64,000 bases of DNA from an uncultured Alphaproteobacteria bacterium (lineage in GTDB: Bacteria > Pseudomonadota > Alphaproteobacteria > Rhodobacterales > Rhodobacteraceae). The stretch spans positions 39,631-103,630 of the forward strand of contig CACJWR010000003.1 in the NCBI GenBank assembly GCA_902596985.1. Reading direction: 5' to 3'. Below are positions 13,543-23,661 of this stretch, piece after piece. The notes below the pieces were generated by a model. It saw only the letters and a list, made by a program, of their open reading frames with translations, had not been told where the DNA came from and ran no database searches. Within the stretch, counting starts at the first letter, position 1. Each line of letters starts with the position of its first letter. The position numbers and the translations under genes were made by a program.

Positions 13543-14181
13543 ATGGAATATAAATCTAAATTAGAAGCGCATAAAAATATTTTGGATGCAATTCCAGAAG
13601 GCGAGAGTATTCTGTGGAAAGGAAAACCCTCTTTTTGGGGGTTTTCTTGGTATTTTTTTGGATTAAAGCTTTTAGCCTTTTATTTGATAATACTCTCAGC
13701 CGTATTCGCCGCGAGATTGACGGTTACTGATTTCTATACAGCTTTTGCAGTTGACTTCCTACCCTTTCTTTCAAGCGGTATTTTAGCTTCGTTTATACTC
13801 ATGGCTCTCGCTGGAATACAATCTCAAAGTTCTGTATATATTATCACCGAAAATAGAGTAATAATAAAAAGTGGTGCCGCCTTATCTTTTTTAATTTCTA
13901 TACCATTTAAAAAAATAAAAGCAGTAAATTTGCAGAAACGTAAGGGGTCTTTAGGAACAATTTCCTTTGAGTTAAGTTCTGGAAAGAGGGTTCCCTATAT
14001 TTCATGTTGGCCAAGCGTGCGGCCTTGGAAACTCAAAAACACTGAGCCTGCTTTTTCTTGTATAGAAGATGTAGACGAGGTCGCTACCATTTTAAGAAAG
14101 TCGGTAATGGCAAGGACGATAAGTCTTCAGACGCCAACAAGCGATCCAGATTTCAAGTCTCAAATAGAGCAAGGCGTATAA
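13543..14181 (+). CDS. puhB: PuhB, reaction-centre assembly protein
   Basis: A 212-residue membrane protein with a PH-like domain, matching the PuhB family. It opens with PEGESILWKGKPSFWGFSWYFFGLKLLAF, has about three membrane segments (around 38-58, 68-85 and 90-110) and a cytosolic domain beginning YIITENRVIIKSGAALSF. PuhB promotes assembly of the reaction centre in Rhodobacter. The gene begins 9 bases after puhA behind GGGAGAAG and abuts puhC with no gap. Confidence 0.92.
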   Translation: MEYKSKLEAHKNILDAIPEGESILWKGKPSFWGFSWYFFGLKLLAFYLIILSAVFAARLTVTDFYTAFAVDFLPFLSSGILASFILMALAGIQSQSSVYIITENRVIIKSGAALSFLISIPFKKIKAVNLQKRKGSLGTISFELSSGKRVPYISCWPSVRPWKLKNTEPAFSCIEDVDEVATILRKSVMARTISLQTPTSDPDFKSQIEQGV

Positions 14182-14634
14182 ATGCGAGATACAACAAAGC
14201 ACAGAAAGGATGATTTGGTGCCAAAAGGGTTTCTATATGCCATATCTATTATGGTTGTCTTGTCCTTGTTGGTTGTATTCTCAGCATCTTTATTTCCTGG
14301 AAATAAATTTGATGTGCCTGATAAGATAGAAATTTTGGAGAAAGAAAATTTGATATTGGCGAAGCTAACCGATGGGTCAGTGTCAATAGCAAATTTACAA
14401 AATGAAGAACTACTAAATTCAAACGATGGTAAGAGTGGATTTTTATCGGTGATTATGACTGGATTAGAGTATAATAGGAAAAAGGTAGGACTTGCGTTGT
14501 TAGATTCTTACCAGATCGAAATCAAAAGGTTTGCCTCTGGTAGGATATCTCTAGAGGATAGCAAAGCAAGTTGGAGTTTAAACGTAACGAGTTTTGGTAG
14601 TAAAAATAGTGAGCTATTTTTATCAATTTTTTAA
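14182..14634 (+). CDS. puhC: PuhC, photosynthetic complex assembly protein
   Basis: A 150-residue protein with one N-terminal membrane anchor (about 20-40) and a periplasmic domain, which fits PuhC in size, topology and place. The family signature shows in LTDGSVSI and in VIMTGLEYNRKKVGL. PuhC is required for LH1/RC reorganisation in Rhodobacter. The ATG directly follows the puhB stop, so translation is probably coupled. Confidence 0.85.
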   Translation: MRDTTKHRKDDLVPKGFLYAISIMVVLSLLVVFSASLFPGNKFDVPDKIEILEKENLILAKLTDGSVSIANLQNEELLNSNDGKSGFLSVIMTGLEYNRKKVGLALLDSYQIEIKRFASGRISLEDSKASWSLNVTSFGSKNSELFLSIF

Positions 14635-14644
14635 AGGGGGGAAA

Positions 14645-14941
14645 ATGAGTTTTTTTAGAAAAAGAATAGATAGTGCGCCGTGTACCATCGAAGTATCTAA
14701 TACCTTTGAGTCTTTGCATGCACATGTAAGATTTAATAATGGAGCGATCGTATATCCAGGCGATGAGGTTATTGTCCATGGTGATCCTGTAAAAGCACCC
14801 TACGGAGAAGTAATTACGGAAGATAGAGAGGCTACAATTCTTAGAGCGACTCCCATTGAGAGACTTTGGACTAGGGTAGTTGGCAAATTAGAATTTATGG
14901 AAATCTGTGAGTTTTCGTTTTCAGAGGAGGTTTCTCTATGA
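14645..14941 (+). CDS. Conserved small protein of the puh-acsF region, function unknown
   Basis: A soluble-looking 98-residue protein between puhC and acsF. I do not recognise a named family. It has a basic start, MSFFRKRIDSAPCTIEV, then a predicted beta-rich middle (HVRFNNGAIVYPGDEVIVHG) and ends in an acidic stretch. The start is ATG 14645 with AAGGGGGG just upstream; the longer in-frame start inside puhC is unlikely. It overlaps acsF by four bases (ATGA), which ties its expression to the cyclase and suggests a role in cyclase function or reaction-centre assembly. It is too long for, and unlike, the ~55-residue PuhD of Rhodobacter. Confidence 0.8.
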   Translation: MSFFRKRIDSAPCTIEVSNTFESLHAHVRFNNGAIVYPGDEVIVHGDPVKAPYGEVITEDREATILRATPIERLWTRVVGKLEFMEICEFSFSEEVSL

Positions 14942-15993
14942 GTACTATTATTGATGACAATACAACCGATATGGCTATGGAGGAAACACTTATTAGCCCA
15001 AGGTTTTATACAACAAATTATAAAGAATTGGATAAAATTGATGTTTCATCAATAAGAGATGAATGGGATCCATTAATTAAAGAAATGCGCTCAGACCCAA
15101 ACAAAAGACATTTTCAGAAAACGTCTGAGTGGGACGATTTTGATTTTAAGGATTTAGAGCCAGGATTAAGGAAAGAGTTCATTGACTTTTTGGTTAGCTC
15201 TCTCACCTCGGAGTTTTCTGGCTGTGTTCTTTATAAAGAGATGAAACGTCAGGGAAGTAATGCAGATATCTGTGAACTATTTGCCATGATGGCTAGAGAT
15301 GAGGCTCGGCATGCCGGTTTCATTAATGATGCTTTAAGAGAAGCTAATATTGCTGTTAACTTGGGCTTTTTAACGAGAAAAAAGAAGTATACATACTTTG
15401 CTCCAAAGTTTATTTACTACGCGACTTATCTGTCAGAAAAAATAGGCTACGCTAGATACATTACGATTTATCGTCATTTGGAAAAGAACCCGAGTTCTAG
15501 ATTTCATCCAATATTTAAATGGTTTGAAAAATGGTGTAATGACGAATTTAGGCACGGGGAAGCCTTCGCATTGCTGATGCGATCCGATCCGAAGCTAACA
15601 TCAGGTTTGAATATTTACTGGATAAAATTCTTTTTAGTTGCCGTTTATGCAACGATGTATGTAAGAGATCATGCTAGACCTGAGTTCCACAAAGCGCTAG
15701 GAGTAGACATTGATTGGTATGATGACCAGGTTTTAAGGATGACTACTGAAATTTCAAGACAAGTGTTTCCTATCGAAATAGATCACGATAACCCCAAGTG
15801 GATGATTGGATTAAAAAGAGTCAAAAAAGCTATGTTAGCCTATGGAAAAGCTAAGCAGTCAAAGGGTGTAACTGGATTACTTAAGCGACCTATAGCAGCA
15901 TTGAATCTCGGCATAGCATTTGTGAGATTATATACTATTCCTGCAAAGAGGAACTCTGTACCTGAGACTAGCAGACTCCAGCCGAGTTATTAA
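14938..15993 (+). CDS. acsF: Aerobic Mg-protoporphyrin IX monomethyl ester cyclase AcsF
   Basis: The 351-residue diiron, oxygen-dependent cyclase that forms ring E of bacteriochlorophyll. The two diiron motifs are clear: DEARH at 121-125 and DEFRH at 202-206, each preceded by a partner glutamate helix. Normal length for proteobacterial AcsF. An aerobic cyclase, with no radical-SAM BchE in view, supports an aerobic anoxygenic phototroph. It starts within the end of the preceding small gene, behind GAGG. Confidence 0.97.
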   Translation: MSTIIDDNTTDMAMEETLISPRFYTTNYKELDKIDVSSIRDEWDPLIKEMRSDPNKRHFQKTSEWDDFDFKDLEPGLRKEFIDFLVSSLTSEFSGCVLYKEMKRQGSNADICELFAMMARDEARHAGFINDALREANIAVNLGFLTRKKKYTYFAPKFIYYATYLSEKIGYARYITIYRHLEKNPSSRFHPIFKWFEKWCNDEFRHGEAFALLMRSDPKLTSGLNIYWIKFFLVAVYATMYVRDHARPEFHKALGVDIDWYDDQVLRMTTEISRQVFPIEIDHDNPKWMIGLKRVKKAMLAYGKAKQSKGVTGLLKRPIAALNLGIAFVRLYTIPAKRNSVPETSRLQPSY

Positions 15994-16009
15994 AAGAAGA
16001 AAGAAGTTC

Positions 16010-16858
16010 ATGAGCTCAATAGTCAGTATATTTTTTGTTTTATTTTTATGGTGGTTCTTAACGGGCATAATTCTATATACAGCAAAGCGATTAGATTTAG
16101 GTGATAGCAAGACACGGTTCACAGTAGTTTTAGTTACTTTGCCTCTGTTTTTTTGCGCATGGTACTTTTATTTTTATTGTTTGGATGGCATGAGCTATGC
16201 AGAAATCTTCTGTTCTTTCTTAGCAAGCTTATTTATCTGGGGATGGGTTGAATTAACATTTCTAACAGGTGTCGTTGCAGGCATTCCTCTTTTAGAAAAG
16301 CAAGAAATAGACGGAGATACAGAACGTGAGCGTTTTATAAATGGTTTCCGATCAATAGCGCTGAATGAATGTTTTCTGCTTTCCTGTTTGTTTATTATGG
16401 CTGTTATGTCAATTGGTTCAGAAAATAATTTTGGATTAACTACATTTTTAATACTTTATGTGGCTAGAGTTTCAGCAAAGCTCAATCTTTTCTTTGGAGT
16501 GCCGTATATAAATTTACATTTTTTGACGGTCCCACTAAAGCATATCGCGACATTTTGTAGAGTTGCACCTATCGGTTTTTTCTTTATCGCTTCTACTGTT
16601 ATGTTGTGTCTAATGTTTCTATTCTTAGTGGGATTTACGTTTGCTGCTGAGCCCTTGTCAGATATCCAGTTTGGATATTTGTTGTTGAGTACCCTCGCGG
16701 GATTGGCGGTACTTGAACATCTATTTATGGCCTTACCTGTAAAAGATGCCATGCTTTGGAATTGGGTATTACCAAACTTAAAAAAGTCATCAGATACAAT
16801 TGCGCTGGCAGAAACAAATTTAAAATTTCCTAAGGAGAGTAAAAATGAACTACGATAA
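16010..16858 (+). CDS. puhE: PuhE, photosynthetic complex assembly membrane protein
   Basis: A 282-residue, highly hydrophobic protein with about seven or eight membrane segments, matching the PuhE family found between acsF and hemA in alphaproteobacterial phototrophs. Typical marks are [21 protein letters not shown] near the N-terminus and [17 protein letters not shown] in the middle. The role is inferred from Rhodobacter puhE, where loss alters bacteriochlorophyll production. It overlaps the hemA start by 14 bases. Confidence 0.9.
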   Translation: MSSIVSIFFVLFLWWFLTGIILYTAKRLDLGDSKTRFTVVLVTLPLFFCAWYFYFYCLDGMSYAEIFCSFLASLFIWGWVELTFLTGVVAGIPLLEKQEIDGDTERERFINGFRSIALNECFLLSCLFIMAVMSIGSENNFGLTTFLILYVARVSAKLNLFFGVPYINLHFLTVPLKHIATFCRVAPIGFFFIASTVMLCLMFLFLVGFTFAAEPLSDIQFGYLLLSTLAGLAVLEHLFMALPVKDAMLWNWVLPNLKKSSDTIALAETNLKFPKESKNELR

Positions 16859-18059
16859 AATTTTTCAGGAAAGACTTGAAAAGTTAAAACAAGAGGGAAA
16901 TTATCGGGTTTTCGCTGATCTTGAAAGATACAAAGGATCTTTTCCTCGAGCAAAAAATTATATTGGAAACAAGGAACGTGATGTCACCGTGTGGTGCTCA
17001 AACGACTATCTGGGAATGGGTCAGAATAAAGATGTAATTGCAGCGATGAGTGATGCATTGGAAAAGTGTGGTGCAGGAGCTGGCGGAACAAGAAATATCT
17101 CAGGGACAAATCATTATCACGTTTTGCTTGAACAGGAATTGGCAGACCTTCATGGGAAAGACTCAGCTTTGCTTTTTACCTCTGGTTATGTCTCTAACTG
17201 GGCGTCGCTTTCGGTCTTAGGTGCAAATTTAGAAAATTGTGTAATTTTGTCTGATGAACTAAACCACGCATCAATGATAGAGGGAGTTCGGCATTCGCGA
17301 GCAAAAAAAATTATTTGGAAGCATAATGATGTAAATGATCTAAGAAAGCATCTCAGCAGCCTTGACCCTAATGTCCCAAAAATCATTGCGTTTGAGTCTG
17401 TGTATTCAATGGATGGTGATATATCACCTATCTCAGATATATGCGATGTTGCCGATGAATTCGGAGCGCTAACGTATTTGGACGAGGTGCACGCTGTAGG
17501 TCTTTATGGCAAACGAGGAGGGGGAGTCTCCGAAAGAGATGGAGTTGCTGACCGAATTTCGATAATAGAAGGAACACTCGGGAAAGCTTTTGGGGTTCTT
17601 GGTGGTTACATCAGTGGTTCAAAAGAAGTATGTGATTTTGTAAGATCTTTCTCAAGCGGCTTTATATTCACAACTGCACTACCCCCGGCAATTGCTGCGG
17701 GTGCACTCGCCTCAATCAGACATTTAAAATCTTCTGAAATTGAGAGAGCAGATCAAAAACGAAAAGTAAAATATCTCAGAGAAAAGCTTGATCAGCATAA
17801 TATACCTCACTTATCTAATCCTAGTCATATAGTGCCTGTAATGATCAAGGATCCCATTAAATGTAAGATGATAAGCGATATTTTAATGGAAAATTATGGG
17901 ATTTATGTACAACCCATAAACTACCCAACTGTTCCTAAAGGAACTGAAAGGTTAAGGATAACTCCATCTCCTGTTCACTCTTTTTCCGATATTGACTTTT
18001 TAGTTAATGCTATGAACGAGCTTTGGAGCCAGTGCGCACTTTCACGTGTTGTAGCTTGA
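16845..18059 (+). CDS. hemA: 5-aminolevulinate synthase
   Basis: A 404-residue PLP enzyme of the alpha-oxoamine synthase family that condenses glycine and succinyl-CoA, the Shemin route typical of Alphaproteobacteria. The PLP lysine is K247 in EGTLGKAFG; the glycine-rich [14 protein letters not shown] and [12 protein letters not shown] (D213) blocks are intact. AAGGAG precedes the ATG, which lies inside puhE. Its place as last gene of the bch/puh operon ties tetrapyrrole precursor supply to pigment synthesis. The cytochrome c2 gene that often follows is absent. Confidence 0.97.
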   Translation: MNYDKIFQERLEKLKQEGNYRVFADLERYKGSFPRAKNYIGNKERDVTVWCSNDYLGMGQNKDVIAAMSDALEKCGAGAGGTRNISGTNHYHVLLEQELADLHGKDSALLFTSGYVSNWASLSVLGANLENCVILSDELNHASMIEGVRHSRAKKIIWKHNDVNDLRKHLSSLDPNVPKIIAFESVYSMDGDISPISDICDVADEFGALTYLDEVHAVGLYGKRGGGVSERDGVADRISIIEGTLGKAFGVLGGYISGSKEVCDFVRSFSSGFIFTTALPPAIAAGALASIRHLKSSEIERADQKRKVKYLREKLDQHNIPHLSNPSHIVPVMIKDPIKCKMISDILMENYGIYVQPINYPTVPKGTERLRITPSPVHSFSDIDFLVNAMNELWSQCALSRVVA

Positions 18060-18089
18060 TTAGGTTTTTACTTTATTCAGAGTTCAGGC

Positions 18090-20315
18090 TTACAGATCTT
18101 TTTCAGAAGTAAGGAATGCTGTTTTTATATTCTTTCTATCTGCCTTTTCAAAATCGACTAATGCCTTATCGGCCTCTAGTTCAGTTATAATTCCATAGCC
18201 AAATTTTTCGTGGAATACTCGATCACCAACACTAAATATTTTATTTACGTTTGATGCACTATTGAAAAATGGAGAGGAATTATTAGCCATGTTGTTTTGA
18301 AGTCTGCTCCAGCCAGGCGATCTGTAAAATGACGGTTCTTGTTCGAGAAAATTTGACTGGTTTAATGCGTTGGAAGATTGGAACCCTGAAGGTGTCAAGT
18401 CTTCAACATAGTTATTGGGTAATTCCTTTATAAACCTACTTTCTAGATTGAAGTTGAAATCGCCAAACTTATATCTGCTCTCTGCAGAGCTAATTGTACA
18501 TAATAGTTTTGCTCGAGTAATTCCTACATAAGCTAGTCTACGTTCTTCTTCTAAACCGTTTTGACCGTTATCATCCAAAGATTTTTTGTTAGGAAAAGTT
18601 TCTTCTTCCCAGCCTGGAAGGTATACTTGCTTGAATTCAAGTCCCTTAGAGGCATGTAAGGTCATTAGGGATACTTTATCTGGATTCCTGTCAACTTGGT
18701 TTTCCATGACAAGTGAGACATGATCAAGAAACGCTTGAAGATCAGAGAAATCATTCAAGCTCGATACTAATTCTTTTAGGTTTTCTAACCTGCCCTGTGA
18801 CTCTGGTGTTTGTTCATTTTGCAGCATATCTGTATACCCCGATTCGTCCAGAACCTGCTCGACAAGATCAATATGATTTTTCTTATCGGATGAACCCACA
18901 TCACGCCATATATCTAACATATCAATAAACTGCCCAAGGTTCTCTTGTATCCTTTTACCTACTAAGCCAGTCTTGACCGCATGACGTACAGCATCTATCA
19001 ACCTAAAATTTTTTTCTCTCGCAATATTATGTAGTTGTTGTAGTGATTTCTCTCCTATCCCTCTTTTTGGTACATTTATTATTCTTTCTAAAGCTAAGCT
19101 GTCTGCGTCAGAATTTATTATCCGGAGATAAGCCACGGCATCCTTAATTTCTTGTCGATCAAAAAAACGAGTGCCGCCTATTATGATATGTGGAATATCT
19201 CTTCTTAGTAGGAGATCTTCAAAATCTCTAAACTGCCATGTTGCTCTGAACAATATCGCAATATCAGAAAATTTTATTTTTTCCGACTTTATTTTATTGT
19301 AAATATCATCACAAATCCAAGATACTTCATCCTTCCCATCGATATGTTTGATTATTTGGACTTTGTCTCCCACATTTGACTCAGTCCATAGTGTTTTCCC
19401 GAGTCTTCCCTGGTTGCTTTCTATTAGACCACTTGCTGCGCCTAAGATATTTGAAGTTGATCGGTAGTTTTGTTCCAATCGTATAACTGTGGCGCCGGGG
19501 AAGTCTTTTTCAAATTTCAGAATGTTTCCTATCTCTGCCCCTCTCCATCCATAAATGGACTGATCATCGTCGCCTACACAACAAATATTTTTGCTTCCTT
19601 GTGCTAATAATCTTAGCAATAGGTATTGCGCCATGTTCGTGTCCTGATACTCATCAACGAGAATGTACTTAAACAAGTTCTGATAATTAAAGAGGAGAGA
19701 GGTATCTGTTTTTAATATTTCTATGACATGGAGAATCAAGTCACCAAAGTCAACAGCATTGAGCGTACGTAAGCGGGATTGATAAATTTCGTAGAGTTTT
19801 TTTGCTTTCCCATCAAATTGAAGGTCGTCTTCTGGAATGTTTTGATATGTTAAAGCTTTATTCTTCCATTGATCGATGATGTAAGCCAGCAATCGAGGGG
19901 GCCATTTTTTCTCATCAATTGACTCCAGTTTTATCACCTGCCTTAATAAACGAATTTGATCATCAGTATTAATAATAGTGAAATTGGAGTTTAAGTTTAC
20001 TTTTTCAGCATGTCTCCGAAGAATCTTTACACATATTGAATGAAAAGTGCCTATCCACTTTAAGCCCTCAGAAAGATGTCCAATATGTTCCTCTATTCTG
20101 AATTTCATCTCATTCGCTGCTTTGTTAGTGAACGTAACGGCTAGAATGTTGTGTGATCTTACATTAAGACTTCTTATCAAATAGGCAACTCGTGCAGTCA
20201 AAGCCTTTGTTTTCCCTGTTCCAGCACCCGCCAATACTAGAACTGGCCCATCAGTCTGACGCACCGCCTTCTCTTGCTCACTGTTGAGATCGCCTAAATA
20301 TGAAATGTCTTTCAT
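18090..20315 (-). CDS. uvrD: ATP-dependent DNA helicase UvrD/PcrA
   Basis: A 741-residue superfamily-1A 3'-5' helicase for nucleotide-excision and mismatch repair. Motif I is GAGTGKT (30-36); VDEYQDTN, GDDDQSIYGWRGA, LEQNYRST and the late LMTLHASKGLEF and EEERRLAYVGITRA motifs are all present. The C-terminal tail VGDRVFHEKFGYGII is the PcrA/UvrD Tudor-like segment that contacts RNA polymerase. It converges on hemA with a 30-base gap in which I see no clear terminator. Confidence 0.95.
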   Translation of the reverse strand: MKDISYLGDLNSEQEKAVRQTDGPVLVLAGAGTGKTKALTARVAYLIRSLNVRSHNILAVTFTNKAANEMKFRIEEHIGHLSEGLKWIGTFHSICVKILRRHAEKVNLNSNFTIINTDDQIRLLRQVIKLESIDEKKWPPRLLAYIIDQWKNKALTYQNIPEDDLQFDGKAKKLYEIYQSRLRTLNAVDFGDLILHVIEILKTDTSLLFNYQNLFKYILVDEYQDTNMAQYLLLRLLAQGSKNICCVGDDDQSIYGWRGAEIGNILKFEKDFPGATVIRLEQNYRSTSNILGAASGLIESNQGRLGKTLWTESNVGDKVQIIKHIDGKDEVSWICDDIYNKIKSEKIKFSDIAILFRATWQFRDFEDLLLRRDIPHIIIGGTRFFDRQEIKDAVAYLRIINSDADSLALERIINVPKRGIGEKSLQQLHNIAREKNFRLIDAVRHAVKTGLVGKRIQENLGQFIDMLDIWRDVGSSDKKNHIDLVEQVLDESGYTDMLQNEQTPESQGRLENLKELVSSLNDFSDLQAFLDHVSLVMENQVDRNPDKVSLMTLHASKGLEFKQVYLPGWEEETFPNKKSLDDNGQNGLEEERRLAYVGITRAKLLCTISSAESRYKFGDFNFNLESRFIKELPNNYVEDLTPSGFQSSNALNQSNFLEQEPSFYRSPGWSRLQNNMANNSSPFFNSASNVNKIFSVGDRVFHEKFGYGIITELEADKALVDFEKADRKNIKTAFLTSEKDL

Positions 20316-20400
20316 GCTATTGTAATTAACAACCCTAAATTACTTTATCAAATGAAAGTTTAATAATTTAGCTTCCTAAAGAGTACGCCAATTATTTTAT

Positions 20401-20428
20401 TTGTTTTTCACAATTTTCCATGTATAAA
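20401..20428 (+). promoter_or_regulatory. Possible promoter of tRNA-Gly
   Basis: A weak -35-like TTGTTT (20401-20406), a 16-base spacer and a -10-like TATAAA (20423-20428) end 9 bases before the tRNA 5' end, a normal spacing. The match is modest in an AT-rich region. Confidence 0.4.
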
Positions 20429-20437
20429 AAATTTGGT

Positions 20438-20512
20438 GCGGGCGTAGCTCAGGGGTAGAGCGTTACCTTGCCAAGGTAAATGTCGTGAGTTCGAATCTCA
20501 TCGCCCGCTCCA
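20438..20512 (+). tRNA. tRNA-Gly (GCC anticodon)
   Basis: A 75-base tRNA with encoded CCA. The acceptor arms GCGGGCG and CGCCCGC pair fully, the D arm reads GCTCAGGGGTAGAGC, the anticodon stem is TTACC/GGTAA around the loop TTGCCAA-like with anticodon GCC, and the T arm has the canonical GTTCGAATC loop. It is a single tRNA in the 353-base gap between uvrD and pntA. The rest of that gap shows no other gene; no clear terminator follows the tRNA. Confidence 0.97.
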
Positions 20513-20668
20513 AAGTGCTTCACAGACAACTTTTTTATTATGAAGGCTAGTTAGACAGATAATGGCTTTTTGCATTTGACTTTCTTATTATTTTTTGTCT
20601 AAAACAACCTATCCCAAATAGAAACTTCGGGAAAGAATTGATAATAAAAAGAAACTCAAGAGAACAGT

Positions 20669-22231
20669 ATGATTATTGGAGCGTTAAAAGAAAATAAGAA
20701 AGACGAGAATAGAGTAGCACTAACACCAGAAAGCGCTCAACTTTTGTCAAAGTTAGGTCATAAATGTCTGATCGAAAAAGGTGCTGGTACTAGTGCAGGT
20801 TTTACTGACACTGAATACAAAGCAGCTGGGGTAAAAGTTATGGCGTCTTCAAGCGATCTCATTAAAAACAGTGAAGCGCTTATAAAAGTTAATCAACCTA
20901 CCACTGCTGAAATAAAAAGATTTAAAGTCGGACAGATTTTAATTACTTTCATATGGCCAGCTCAAAACCCTCAGCTTGTAAAAGACTTAAATAAGAAAAA
21001 GATAACCTCTCTTTCTATGGATATGATCCCTAGAATAAGTAGAGCTCAGAAGATGGATGCTCTCTCATCGATGGCAAATATTGCTGGCTACAGAGCTGTG
21101 ATAGAGGCCGCAAATAATTTCGGTCGATTTTTTACTGGACAAATAACAGCTGCTGGCCGAGTTCCACCTGCTAAGGTCCTTGTAATAGGAGCAGGTGTTG
21201 CTGGTCTCGCTGCAATTGGAGCAGCCCAAGGCCTAGGTGCTGTAGTAAGAGCATTCGACGTGAGGCCTGAAGTTGCTGAACAAATTGAGTCTATGGGAGC
21301 CGAATTTTTATTTCTTGATTTTGATGAAAGTAGCTCAACCGATGGAGGTTACGCAGCACCTTCGAGTCCCGAATTTAGGAAAAAGCAATTGGAATGTTTC
21401 CGAGAGCAAGCTCCAGATATAGATATATTGATTACAACAGCGCTAATTCCAGGAAGAGATGCACCAAAATTATGGCTGAAAGATATGGTAGCTAAGATGA
21501 AGCCAGGCTCAGTAATCGTTGACCTCGCTGCTGAAAAAGGTGGAAATTGTGATTTAACCAAGGCAGATAAAAAAGTTGTTACAAAAAATGGCGTAACGAT
21601 TATAGGCTACACAGATTTCCCAAGTAGGATGGCAAAACAGTCATCATCTCTCTACGCCAATAATGTAAGACATCTTTTTGATGATCTAACACCTGAAAAG
21701 AATGGAAAAGTAGCTGTAAACCTAGACGATGATATTATCAGGGGGTCGCTTGTAACCCATGGTGGAAAAGTAATGTACCCACCACCTGCGCCAAAGGTGA
21801 AAGCGGTGCCAACTACAAAAAATTCAGAAGTGGTAGAAAAAACACCCGAGCAATTGAAAATAGAAGAAGCTGCTGCTACTAGAAAGGCTGGTGCCTTTCA
21901 AGTAGGAATGTTAATTCTGGGAGGTTTGGTCATGGCCCTTTTAGGCCAATACGCTCCTCCAGCATTTATGCAACATTTCATAGTATTTGTTTTGTCTTGC
22001 TTCGTCGGCTTTCAGGTTATTTGGAATGTAAATCACGCATTGCACACACCATTAATGGCGGTGACCAATGCGATATCCGGTATTATCGTTGTAGGCGCAC
22101 TTTTGCAGGTTGGGTCGCCTAATTTCGTCGTGGAAATACTTGCTAGTATTTCCGTTTTGATCGCAACAATAAACATCGTGGGAGGATTTCTTGTTACAAA
22201 AAGAATGCTCGCCATGTTTCAGAAAAGTTAA
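20669..22231 (+). CDS. pntA: NAD(P) transhydrogenase subunit alpha
   Basis: The 520-residue alpha subunit of the proton-pumping transhydrogenase, in the long fused form. Residues about 1-380 form the NAD(H)-binding domain [17 protein letters not shown] at the start, the Rossmann motif [15 protein letters not shown] and the RQD-loop region. After a charged linker, four C-terminal hydrophobic segments (about 410-515) form part of the membrane domain. It would reduce NADP+ with NADH using the proton gradient, useful in a phototroph. pntB follows 11 bases later. Confidence 0.95.
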   Translation: MIIGALKENKKDENRVALTPESAQLLSKLGHKCLIEKGAGTSAGFTDTEYKAAGVKVMASSSDLIKNSEALIKVNQPTTAEIKRFKVGQILITFIWPAQNPQLVKDLNKKKITSLSMDMIPRISRAQKMDALSSMANIAGYRAVIEAANNFGRFFTGQITAAGRVPPAKVLVIGAGVAGLAAIGAAQGLGAVVRAFDVRPEVAEQIESMGAEFLFLDFDESSSTDGGYAAPSSPEFRKKQLECFREQAPDIDILITTALIPGRDAPKLWLKDMVAKMKPGSVIVDLAAEKGGNCDLTKADKKVVTKNGVTIIGYTDFPSRMAKQSSSLYANNVRHLFDDLTPEKNGKVAVNLDDDIIRGSLVTHGGKVMYPPPAPKVKAVPTTKNSEVVEKTPEQLKIEEAAATRKAGAFQVGMLILGGLVMALLGQYAPPAFMQHFIVFVLSCFVGFQVIWNVNHALHTPLMAVTNAISGIIVVGALLQVGSPNFVVEILASISVLIATINIVGGFLVTKRMLAMFQKS

Positions 22232-22242
22232 GAGGTTCTCTT

Positions 22243-23646
22243 ATGCTAAGTACAGAGTTAGTAACAGCGGCGTATATCGGTTCAAGCGTATTATTTATCC
22301 TCTCTCTAGGTGGTTTGAGCAACCAAGAAAAAGCCAAAAGAGGTGTTTGGTTTGGTATTGTGGGTATGGCTATTGCCATTTTGGCAACTGTATTAGGCCC
22401 AGAAATGAGTGTATCTAAGTATTTAATTCCGAGCCTCATTGTAGGTTCAATAATTGGATTGTTTGTTGCCCAAAGAGTTCAAATGACGGGGATGCCTGAA
22501 TTGGTAGCAGCCCTACATTCTTTTGTTGGTTTAGCAGCAGTTTTTATTGGTTTAAATCAGGAAATTAACCCTACCAAAATGTATTTTGGAGCCGATAAAG
22601 TGATACATGATACAGAAGTTTTTCTTGGTATTTTTATTGGTGCTATTACTTTCACAGGATCCGTAGTAGCGTATGGGAAGCTTGCTGGGAGTATAACTGG
22701 GAAAGCAGTTATTTTACCCGGTCGACATCTCTTAAACATAGTGATGTTTGTTGTTTGTTTAGTGCTTGGTTGGATGTACCTTAACGACACAGTCTTAGCG
22801 ACATATCTCAACCAAACGGGAATATGGACGCTAGTAGCTATGACTATAATTGCTTTCGTTATCGGTGCGCATTTGGTTTTGGCCATTGGTGGTGCTGATA
22901 TGCCCGTTGTGGTATCAATGCTAAATAGTTACTCAGGATGGGCAGCTGCAGCTACAGGTTTTATGTTAGGCAACGACCTGTTAATTGTTACCGGCGCGCT
23001 TGTTGGGTCCTCTGGAGCCATCCTTTCTTATATTATGTGTAAAGCGATGAATAGAAACTTTGTATCTGTTATATTAGGAGGATGGGGAGGAAGTGGCGAA
23101 CCATTGGCTGATATAGAGGGAGAGATGGTTGCAACTGACAATGACTCCGTCGCCAGTATGCTCGAAAATGCAAAAGAGATTATTATTGTCCCAGGTTACG
23201 GAATGGCTGTTGCTCAAGCTCAATCGTCTATTTCTGAGCTTACCAAACGCCTTCGTAATAGAGGCAAAAATGTTAGATTCGCAATCCATCCCGTTGCAGG
23301 AAGATTACCTGGACATATGAATGTACTACTTGCCGAAGCAAAAGTACCATACGACATAGTTCTCGAAATGGATGAAATAAATCAAGATTTCCCAGAAACA
23401 GATGTAGTTATAGTTATTGGTTCTAATGATATTGTAAATCCCGCTGCTCAAGATGATCCAAATAGTCCTATTGCTGGGATGCCCGTACTGGAGGTATGGA
23501 AATCTAGGGACGTCATAATCTCGAAACGCGGCAAGGGTACAGGTTATTCGGGTATCGAAAATCCTCTGTTTTATAAAGAAAATAGTAGAATGTTGTATGG
23601 AGACGCAAAAAAGTCGGTCGACGAGCTATTAACAAAAATTAGCTGA
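22243..23646 (+). CDS. pntB: NAD(P) transhydrogenase subunit beta
   Basis: The 467-residue beta subunit: eight or nine membrane segments in the first ~265 residues, then the NADP(H)-binding domain III starting near 300 ([15 protein letters not shown]), with [19 protein letters not shown] and [19 protein letters not shown]. Length and motifs are complete, so pntA and pntB encode a full enzyme. The stop codon lies in a short palindrome that also includes the stop of the convergent methyltransferase gene. Confidence 0.96.
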   Translation: MLSTELVTAAYIGSSVLFILSLGGLSNQEKAKRGVWFGIVGMAIAILATVLGPEMSVSKYLIPSLIVGSIIGLFVAQRVQMTGMPELVAALHSFVGLAAVFIGLNQEINPTKMYFGADKVIHDTEVFLGIFIGAITFTGSVVAYGKLAGSITGKAVILPGRHLLNIVMFVVCLVLGWMYLNDTVLATYLNQTGIWTLVAMTIIAFVIGAHLVLAIGGADMPVVVSMLNSYSGWAAAATGFMLGNDLLIVTGALVGSSGAILSYIMCKAMNRNFVSVILGGWGGSGEPLADIEGEMVATDNDSVASMLENAKEIIIVPGYGMAVAQAQSSISELTKRLRNRGKNVRFAIHPVAGRLPGHMNVLLAEAKVPYDIVLEMDEINQDFPETDVVIVIGSNDIVNPAAQDDPNSPIAGMPVLEVWKSRDVIISKRGKGTGYSGIENPLFYKENSRMLYGDAKKSVDELLTKIS

Positions 23647-23661
23647 CTTTTTAAAAATCAG
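23643..23661. terminator. Possible bidirectional terminator between pntB and the MttB-family gene
   Basis: An imperfect palindrome CTGACTTTTTAAAAATCAG (one mismatched pair) followed by TTTT on the plus strand. It contains both stop codons of the convergent genes, which are only four bases apart. The stem is AT-rich, so strength is doubtful. Confidence 0.35.

Noticed and set aside
16456..16953. 165-residue minus-strand frame
   Set aside because: Covers the puhE/hemA junction on the other strand; both those genes are certain.
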